Assembly: GCF_938015485.1 (NCBI RefSeq)
Contig: NZ_CALLVU010000100.1
Coordinates: 1-11,644 of the forward strand
Origin: an uncultured Lachnoanaerobaculum sp.
Lineage (GTDB): Bacteria > Bacillota > Clostridia > Lachnospirales > Lachnospiraceae
DNA length: 11,644 bases
Reading direction: 5' to 3'
Shown: piece by piece, positions 6,747 through 11,644 of the stretch
Numbering within the stretch: the first letter of the stretch is position 1
How the letters are laid out: every line of letters begins with the position of its first letter
Notes under the pieces: generated by a model
Told to the model about the DNA's origin: nothing
Seen by the model: only the letters and a program-made list of their open reading frames with translations
The model's database searches: none
Position numbers and translations under genes: made by a program

Positions 6747-7862
6747 ATGAAATCTAAGGTATTAGGTTTGTTGGGCCTTGGTGCGATACTTGCACTTACA
6801 GGTTGCGGACAGAGCGGTAACAGTGCCGGGGCTTCTTCACAGGCTCAAAGCAGCGAAGCGGGTAAGGCTGATGAGAGTCTTAAGGGAACTACACTTAATC
6901 TGTATACTTGGGACGGTATGTTCCCACAGGAAGTGTTGGACGGCTTCACAAAAAAGACAGGTGTAAAGATAAATTATACCAACTTCGACTTGGATGAGAC
7001 AATGCTTGCAAAGCTTGAAGAGACAAAGGGCGGTGACTACGATGTAGTTGTGGCAGATGATTATATAGTACAGCTTGCTATAAAGGACAGTCTTGTAACC
7101 GAGCTTGACAAGTCAAAGATTTCCACATACGGCAATATCAATCCGCTGTTCCAAGGTAAGTTCTATGACCCTGACAACAAGTATACTCTGCCTTACGGTG
7201 CAGGAATTCCTTTAATTGTATACAATCCTGAGACTGTAAAGACGGAGATTACAGGTTATGAGGATCTTTGGAAGCCTGAGTTGGCAGGAAATGTAGGTAT
7301 TGTAGGAAATTATCGTGTAATAGACGGTATTGCACTGAAGACTTTAGGATACTCTTTCAATACAAATGATTTGACACAGATACAGCAGGCAGGAGATAAG
7401 CTTATGAATCTAGCTCCCAACATTCGTCTTATCAATGACAACAATCTTCAGGACTATTTGTTAAGCGGTGAGGTAGGAGCCGCATTTATGTATACTTCAC
7501 AGGTAACTCAGGCACTTAAGGCAAACCCTGAGCTTAAAACGGTTTATCCGAAAGAGGGTCTTGGCTTCGGTGTAATGGCAAGCTTTATACCTTCAAAGGC
7601 ACCGAACTCGGCAGCGGCTTATGCGTTCCTTGACTATATCAATGAGCCTGAAGTTGCGGCAAAGTGCTTTGAGTATATCGGCTACTTTGTTACAAACAAA
7701 GCGGCAGAGCAGTATGTATCTGACGACTGGAAGAATCTCATAGTATTTCCTGAAGATAAGGTTTCACTTATTGAAAACGGAGAACTTATTGAAAATATCA
7801 GTGATGAGGCAAGTGAGCTTCACAACAAGATTTGGGAGGAGTTCAGACAAAAAACAAACTAA
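6747..7862 (+). CDS. potD: PotD-like solute-binding lipoprotein, polyamine ligands not conserved
   Basis: The 371-residue binding protein has a lipoprotein signal with lipobox LTGC, making C20 the lipidated residue, then a Ser/Ala-rich linker (21-45) and the PotD/PotF-type fold. The family is shown by LYTWDGMFP (52-60), YDVVVADDYIV, YEDLWKPELAG, LGYSFNTNDL and VYPKEG. It would capture solute outside the cell and hand it to the two permeases. Compared with E. coli PotD from memory, the aromatic contacts W34 and Y85 are kept (W55, Y106). However, the acidic residues E36, D168, E171 and D257 correspond to G57, N188, V191 and M277, and W255 to G275. Two of these blocks align without gaps. The name potD marks family and operon position only; the cargo may be something else. 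GGAGGT lies six bases before the ATG. Confidence 0.88.
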   Translation: MKSKVLGLLGLGAILALTGCGQSGNSAGASSQAQSSEAGKADESLKGTTLNLYTWDGMFPQEVLDGFTKKTGVKINYTNFDLDETMLAKLEETKGGDYDVVVADDYIVQLAIKDSLVTELDKSKISTYGNINPLFQGKFYDPDNKYTLPYGAGIPLIVYNPETVKTEITGYEDLWKPELAGNVGIVGNYRVIDGIALKTLGYSFNTNDLTQIQQAGDKLMNLAPNIRLINDNNLQDYLLSGEVGAAFMYTSQVTQALKANPELKTVYPKEGLGFGVMASFIPSKAPNSAAAYAFLDYINEPEVAAKCFEYIGYFVTNKAAEQYVSDDWKNLIVFPEDKVSLIENGELIENISDEASELHNKIWEEFRQKTN

Positions 7863-7875
7863 ATTCAGACAAATT

Positions 7876-7907
7876 AGGCATAGCCTGCTAACGGGCTATG
7901 CCTTTTA
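7876..7907. terminator. Intrinsic terminator of the importer operon
   Basis: AGGCATAGCC (7876-7885) and GGCTATGCCT (7894-7903) make a perfect 10-bp stem with an eight-base loop, followed by TTTT rightward, 14 bases after the binding-protein stop. On the other strand the stem follows the symporter stop by 11 bases but has only a weak T tract (AATTTG), so it is mainly a rightward terminator and perhaps weakly bidirectional. Confidence 0.85.
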
Positions 7908-7914
7908 AATTATA

Positions 7915-9372
7915 TCAATCGTCATCTTCATGTATAAGTTCGGTACTTGGGTTTTGCGGTGGGAATATTATAGAAAATACTATAAATCCGATAAATGCAA
8001 ATACCAGCCCCGGTATAATTGCCTGACTGAAGTGTAAGCCGAACAGATAACCTTTTGAAATATGCTCAAGGTAAACGACCACAATCGTTCCGCAAAGCAA
8101 AGAAGCGATGGTTCCGGCCTTAGATGCTTTCGGCCAGTAATGTCCTAGTACATACGGGAAGAAGGAGCCTGCCGCACGGAGTGTGAAACAGAACATCAAT
8201 ATTGATACGATACTCTGTGTATTAAAGAGTGCAATAAACATTGAAAGTACTCCAACTATAATCATAGTAATCTTGGTGACATTCATGACTTCAGTGCTGC
8301 TTGCCTTAGGTTTTATATATATTTTGTAGATATCATTGGCAAATATTGAACCTGCTCCCAGAAGGTCCGAGTCGGAACTTGACATTGTGGCTGAAATTAC
8401 ACCTGAGAAGAGCAGACCGCAGATAATTGCAGGCATTGTACGAATTGCCAAGATCGGCAGAGCATATCTTGCACCTACAGCTGCAAATTCACTGTCTGAG
8501 AATTTGCCCATATTTATAAGAGCCAGAACAATAATACCCAGTACTGTAGGAATAAAAGCGTAAATAAAGTTAATCAGTGCGGCAAGCCAAGCACCCTGTT
8601 TTGCGGCGGTTTCATTCTTGGCCGCATAGAAACGGGATACGGCTTCCTGTCCTACGGAAAAGGTTCCGACATACATGATAACCAGTGAAATAATTCCGAA
8701 CAGATCGTATTTTGCAAAGATATTCATAGTCTCTTTAGGGACATTTGAAACAACCGCATTCCATCCTCCGGCATACCCAAGCGCAAAAGGTACTGCTGCA
8801 AGCATACCTAAGATAATCAAAAATACCTGTACAAAGTCTGTTAAGGTTACACTCCAAAGACCTCCCATAATAGAATAGACGGTTACAACCACAGCCACTA
8901 TAATAACCGAGACCTTGTAGCCAAGCCCCAGCATTGTGGATAGAATAACTGAAGAAGCGATAAACTGTCCTGCAGTAAGTCCTACCAGCGGAAGCAACAT
9001 GATAACAGCTGTTATAAGTCCCGACTCCTTACCGTATCTCCTTCGAAAATACTCGGGAACCGTTTTTACTGTGGCCGCACGGAATTTCGGAGCGACAAAT
9101 GAGAGTATTACAAAGGCAAGTCCCATAGTGATAATATACCAAGCAGCGCTTAAACCGTAGCCTGACATACCGTTTTGTACTACTCCGAGAGAGCTTCCTC
9201 CTCCTATCTCGGTGGCTGCCAGAGTTCCGGCCATAAGCAGCGGACCGAGTCGCCTTCCTGCAACCATGAAATCAGTATTGCTGTTAATCTTGGTGGATGA
9301 GTACCATCCTATAAAGAGCATGGCAATCAAATAAACTACTACAACAGCTGTTACAATCCAATTTGCACCCAT
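7915..9372 (-). CDS. Sodium:solute symporter family transporter (SSS)
   Basis: The 485-residue membrane protein has about 13 hydrophobic helices and belongs to the SSS family (PF00474), which uses the Na+ gradient to import solutes. Seen in the sequence are the unwound first core helix with LAATEIGGGSS (51-61), the family signature region IMGGLWSVTLTDFVQ (168-182), QEAVSRFYAAK (242-252), and the Na+-site helix SATMSSSDSDLLGAGS (328-342), where SSS members supply serine/threonine ligands. The C-terminal tail is acidic (HEDDD). The ATG at 9372 is chosen because AAGGAG lies seven bases upstream; an in-frame TTG at 9408 would add 12 polar residues and has no ribosome site. It stands alone, convergent with the importer operon. 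The substrate (amino acid, pantothenate, sugar or organic acid) cannot be decided here. Confidence 0.9.
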   Translation of the reverse strand: MGANWIVTAVVVVYLIAMLFIGWYSSTKINSNTDFMVAGRRLGPLLMAGTLAATEIGGGSSLGVVQNGMSGYGLSAAWYIITMGLAFVILSFVAPKFRAATVKTVPEYFRRRYGKESGLITAVIMLLPLVGLTAGQFIASSVILSTMLGLGYKVSVIIVAVVVTVYSIMGGLWSVTLTDFVQVFLIILGMLAAVPFALGYAGGWNAVVSNVPKETMNIFAKYDLFGIISLVIMYVGTFSVGQEAVSRFYAAKNETAAKQGAWLAALINFIYAFIPTVLGIIVLALINMGKFSDSEFAAVGARYALPILAIRTMPAIICGLLFSGVISATMSSSDSDLLGAGSIFANDIYKIYIKPKASSTEVMNVTKITMIIVGVLSMFIALFNTQSIVSILMFCFTLRAAGSFFPYVLGHYWPKASKAGTIASLLCGTIVVVYLEHISKGYLFGLHFSQAIIPGLVFAFIGFIVFSIIFPPQNPSTELIHEDDD

Positions 9373-9423
9373 AAAATAACTCCTTTCTGTATTCAATTGT
9401 AGATACAACTTCCTTTACTTAGT

Positions 9424-9452
9424 ATTCTAATAGAGAAATGATTGAAATACAA
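9424..9452 (-). promoter_or_regulatory. Candidate promoter of the symporter gene
   Basis: On the minus strand, TTGTAT (9452-9447) and TAGAAT (9429-9424) are exactly 17 bases apart. The start point would be near 9417, giving a leader of about 45 bases. The leader contains the inverted repeat TTGTA-GA-TACAA (9397-9408), a possible operator just downstream of the start point. Confidence 0.45.
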
Positions 9453-9457
9453 GCAAA

Positions 9458-9494
9458 AAAGACCATGCAAAAGTTAAACTTTCACATGGTCTTT
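9458..9494 (-). terminator. Strong intrinsic terminator of the L,D-transpeptidase gene
   Basis: Read leftward, a 17-bp hairpin forms (outer arm AAAGACCATG pairing with CATGGTCTTT, inner arm GAAAGT with ACTTTT) around a three-base loop, followed by further T bases. Two of the inner pairs are G-U in the leftward RNA and would be A-C mismatches in a rightward RNA, which fits a terminator for the minus strand. It separates the transpeptidase gene from the symporter gene. Confidence 0.85.
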
Positions 9495-9505
9495 ATTAGG
9501 TTTGA

Positions 9506-10990
9506 TTATTTTCCCTGCATTATCGGGTCTGTCGGGTCAAAGTGCTGTGAAGCAGGTATAGGCTGCTCGATAGCGTCTTTTTCTACAGGTCCCTTTGTAG
9601 AGTAGTCTGTGTATACGGTTACAGGTGTTCCCATAGGTGTGTTGTAGTAAACCCAAGCCGCATCACCTGCACGAAGTCTCAAACATCCGTCGGATCTTGC
9701 ATCGTCCATATAGTTGTAAGTAGCAGGATCGAGTCTGTTTGAATCACCCTTATCATAGTAGATAAGTGAGTGAATGATATAACCGTCCTTAAATCTTGAA
9801 AGGAACTGGCAATATATATTATCATGCATTATTTTCCATCTGTATTTTACATATGTCTTGAAGTTACCTTCAGGTGTGGCAGGTCCGTTGGTTGACATAA
9901 ATGTCTTGAACGGGATGATATAACCGTTGTCGCCGTCCTTAGCCATTATATACATTGTCATGGTAGCCTTATTGAACTTAATCTGATAAGAGCTCTGAAG
10001 ACCCATAACAGGCTCAAGATCCTTTACAACGGCGCCGGTATTCTCGTCAAGGTAGTACTTATATCCGTCAATATACTGCCATCCCTTTTGCTTTGCACCG
10101 TCTTTGAAATAGTACTGGTCATTGTTGTAGAATGCCCATCCGGTATATGCATTGGCTGATGAGTACTGAACCTGTCCGTCGGCGTCAAGGTAAGTACCCT
10201 CATATACAGGAGCCTCCATAAGTACCTTTGTAGGTTCGGTGAAATCTGTATGCTTATCCCAAAGAGTAAGCTTAAGAGCTACAATATATCTGTCAGTACC
10301 GATAGTACCGAGAGTCTGACCGTTCTTTGCCCAGTCAAGTACAGTACCGTCATTTAAAACAGCCTTATAATAAAGGTCACTTCTTACACCTGTGTAACCC
10401 TTTACTCTTATCTGAACCGCCTGAACTTTATTCTCAGGATCCGTATTGTTTTCATTCTCCTTTGAGTTCATCCAGTTTGACCAACCGGTTTTAATATTAT
10501 AAGTTCTGAAATAATATCTGCCGATACCTGAGTGGTCTAAGAAAAGATTGTTGAAGCCGTCCTTAGAGTAAGCGTGAGCGCTTGTATTTGATTCCGCAGC
10601 GGATATATCCTGACCTGCAGCATTTCTTAAAACATAGTGAACCATCTGAGTCTCACCGAGTACAGGCTCAGGGTTTGTATTTCCGTTACCTACATTGCCG
10701 AATCCCGCGTTGGCGACTACACTGTCAAGATCCAGGTTCTCCGGAACTGTAACATTGTTTACAGTAGACGGTATATGCTCATTAGGTGATGAAACTTCAC
10801 CTGTGCCGGCGTTATTTGAAGTAGTATTTGATGTATCTGCACTTGTGCTCTCGGCAGCGGCAGTTGTTTCAGCCGATACTGAAGCTGTAACATTTCTTCT
10901 TATTGTTGTTTCCGCAAATGCACTTGTTGCAAGTGATGAAGATATCATCAGCACAGATGCAAATGCAAATGAAATTCTTTTTAAATGCAT
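9506..10990 (-). CDS. Secreted L,D-transpeptidase (YkuD) with cell-wall-binding repeats
   Basis: The 494-residue exported protein probably makes 3-3 cross-links in peptidoglycan or anchors proteins to it. A signal peptide covers 1-26 (KR, hydrophobic core, SAFA then E27). A Ser/Thr/Ala-rich linker follows (27-75). Residues about 155-245 resemble ChW-type modules (KTGWSNWMNS, VQAVQIRVKGYTG, then KNGQTLGTIGTDRYIVALKL). Two choline/glucan-binding-type repeats follow at about 283-322 (GWAFYNNDQYYFKDG and GWQYIDGYKYYLDENTG). The YkuD domain is at about 337-460, with H407 (YIIHS) and catalytic C436 in RSDGCLRL. The usual SHGC histidine is D434, and the H-to-C distance (29) is longer than in short YkuD enzymes. 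AGGAGG lies four bases before the ATG. Single-gene unit with its own promoter and terminator. Confidence 0.92.
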   Translation of the reverse strand: MHLKRISFAFASVLMISSSLATSAFAETTIRRNVTASVSAETTAAAESTSADTSNTTSNNAGTGEVSSPNEHIPSTVNNVTVPENLDLDSVVANAGFGNVGNGNTNPEPVLGETQMVHYVLRNAAGQDISAAESNTSAHAYSKDGFNNLFLDHSGIGRYYFRTYNIKTGWSNWMNSKENENNTDPENKVQAVQIRVKGYTGVRSDLYYKAVLNDGTVLDWAKNGQTLGTIGTDRYIVALKLTLWDKHTDFTEPTKVLMEAPVYEGTYLDADGQVQYSSANAYTGWAFYNNDQYYFKDGAKQKGWQYIDGYKYYLDENTGAVVKDLEPVMGLQSSYQIKFNKATMTMYIMAKDGDNGYIIPFKTFMSTNGPATPEGNFKTYVKYRWKIMHDNIYCQFLSRFKDGYIIHSLIYYDKGDSNRLDPATYNYMDDARSDGCLRLRAGDAAWVYYNTPMGTPVTVYTDYSTKGPVEKDAIEQPIPASQHFDPTDPIMQGK

Positions 10991-11024
10991 ATTTCCTCCT
11001 AAAAAAGAACAAATTAGTAAAAAT

Positions 11025-11067
11025 CACTACAAGTGTGGATTATAACATATAAAAAGATTTTGTTCAA
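11025..11067 (-). promoter_or_regulatory. Promoter (and possible operator) of the L,D-transpeptidase gene
   Basis: On the minus strand, TTGAAC (11067-11062) and a perfect TATAAT (11044-11039) are 17 bases apart, with TGT making an extended -10. The start point is near 11032, which is the centre of an inverted repeat CACT-ACA-AGTG (11025-11035). That repeat could be an operator or a 5' hairpin. Confidence 0.65.
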
Positions 11068-11151
11068 TCGACTTTAATATTACAGAAATCTTTCATTGAT
11101 TGACAAGTGTAATAAATACCGGTAGGAGTTATAGTTTATTTCCATAGTAGA

Positions 11152-11181
11152 TTGCAGGATTTGGTTAAAATGAGTTATAAT
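11152..11181 (+). promoter_or_regulatory. Promoter of selD
   Basis: TTGCAG (11152-11157) and a perfect TATAAT (11176-11181) are 18 bases apart. The start point would be near 11188, leaving a leader of about 27 bases with AGGAGG at 11205-11210. The leader is too short for a riboswitch. Confidence 0.55.
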
Positions 11182-11214
11182 ACTTTAGAAATTGCTTATG
11201 GTTTAGGAGGAAAT

Positions 11215-11644
11215 ATGGATAAACTTTATTGCAAAGGGGGAGGTTGTACCGCCAAGCTTGGTGCGGGGATACTCAGTCATATACTTGAGAGATTGCCGGC
11301 ACAAAACTTTGATAAAAATCTTATAGTGGGGTTTGATTCAAAGGACGATGCGGCGGTATATAAGTTAAGCGATGATATAGCCTTTGTACAGACCTTGGAT
11401 TTTTTTCCGCCTATGGTTGAAGACCCATATACCTTTGGACAGATAGCTGCTACAAATGCACTGAGTGATGTATATGCTATGGGAGGTGAGGTAAAGACCG
11501 CACTTAATATAGTATGTTTTCCGCAAAGCAGTGATTTGAATATACTTGGTGAGATAATGCGCGGTGGACTTGAAAAGGTAAAAGAGGCGGGCGGAGTTTT
11601 GGCAGGCGGTCATTCCATAGACGACACAGATGTAAAATACGGAC
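11215..11644 (+). CDS. selD: Selenophosphate synthase (selenide, water dikinase), 5' part only
   Basis: The frame is open from ATG 11215 to the right edge (143 codons), so the C-terminal half is missing. SelD makes selenophosphate from selenide and ATP, the selenium donor for selenocysteine, 2-selenouridine in tRNA, and selenium-dependent molybdenum hydroxylases. Visible hallmarks are the flexible N-terminal loop GGGCTAKLG with catalytic C11 and K14 (equivalent to E. coli C17 and K20), DDAAVY (45-50), the TLDFFPPMVEDPYTFGQIAA region with TNALSDVYAMGG (60-90), and LAGGHSIDD. The catalytic position is cysteine, not selenocysteine; no in-frame TGA is present. The N terminus before the loop is very short (10 residues), but AGGAGG four bases upstream supports this ATG. 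It is divergent from the L,D-transpeptidase gene. Partners such as selA, selB or molybdenum-hydroxylase genes would lie beyond the edge. Confidence 0.95.
   Translation, partial: MDKLYCKGGGCTAKLGAGILSHILERLPAQNFDKNLIVGFDSKDDAAVYKLSDDIAFVQTLDFFPPMVEDPYTFGQIAATNALSDVYAMGGEVKTALNIVCFPQSSDLNILGEIMRGGLEKVKEAGGVLAGGHSIDDTDVKYG

Noticed and set aside
10695..11045. Rightward open frame opposite the L,D-transpeptidase N terminus
   Set aside because: It is the antisense of the signal peptide and Ser/Thr/Ala-rich linker, whose repetitive codons leave the opposite frame open by chance.
11100..11128. Perfect TTGACA at 11100-11105 as the selD -35
   Set aside because: At 17 bases it meets only TAGGAG, a poor -10, and the start point would be far upstream; the TTGCAG/TATAAT pair nearer the gene is better.
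11182..11214. Riboswitch or selenium-responsive leader before selD
   Set aside because: The predicted leader is only about 27 bases and has no stable hairpin.
11245..11256. Selenocysteine (in-frame TGA) in the SelD active loop
   Set aside because: The catalytic codon reads TGT (cysteine), and no TGA occurs in frame in the visible part.
1..11644. CRISPR array, tRNA, mobile element, toxin-antitoxin or phage-defence system
   Set aside because: No spaced direct repeats, cloverleaf, transposase or integrase motifs, or small paired toxin/antitoxin genes were seen; all sizeable frames are explained by the genes listed.

Overview
The window is low-GC, with AGGAGG-type ribosome binding sites throughout, compact operons and a clostridial gene set: a CmpB-like membrane protein, a YerC/TrpR-like regulator, RNase HI with an N-terminal hybrid-binding domain, a YkuD L,D-transpeptidase with cell-wall-binding repeats, and selD. 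This suits an anaerobic Firmicute, most likely Lachnospiraceae. A genus such as Lachnoanaerobaculum is only a guess. I see no tRNA, rRNA, insertion sequence, prophage, CRISPR array or riboswitch, and no gene-free stretch longer than about 225 bases.

Left part (1-3670). A CmpB-type membrane protein runs leftward off the window. Divergent from it is a tight three-gene operon: a family 2 glycosyltransferase, an aromatic-acid-exporter-type membrane protein (FUSC/ArAE_1) and RNase HI. It ends at a bidirectional terminator shared with the convergent YerC-like regulator gene.

Centre (3671-7907). The YerC/TrpR-like gene is divergent from a four-gene ABC importer operon laid out as potA-potB-potC-potD. 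The two permease genes start with GTG and TTG and overlap the gene before them; each has a strong Shine-Dalgarno inside the upstream gene. The importer is PotABCD-like, but the binding protein lacks the acidic residues that hold polyamine nitrogens in E. coli PotD. Its cargo may therefore not be spermidine or putrescine. This is the most interesting point in the window.

Right part (7908-11644). A sodium:solute symporter gene converges on the importer operon. Upstream of it, in the same direction but separated by a strong terminator, lies a secreted L,D-transpeptidase with ChW-like and choline/glucan-binding-type repeats. Divergent from that, selD (selenophosphate synthase, cysteine form) runs off the right edge, showing that the organism uses selenium.

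The genes do not form one pathway. They are several short housekeeping or envelope/transport units. I found no evidence for a wholly new system; the unusual points are the binding-pocket substitutions in the PotD-like protein, the YerC/importer arrangement, and the extended CmpB and L,D-transpeptidase architectures.
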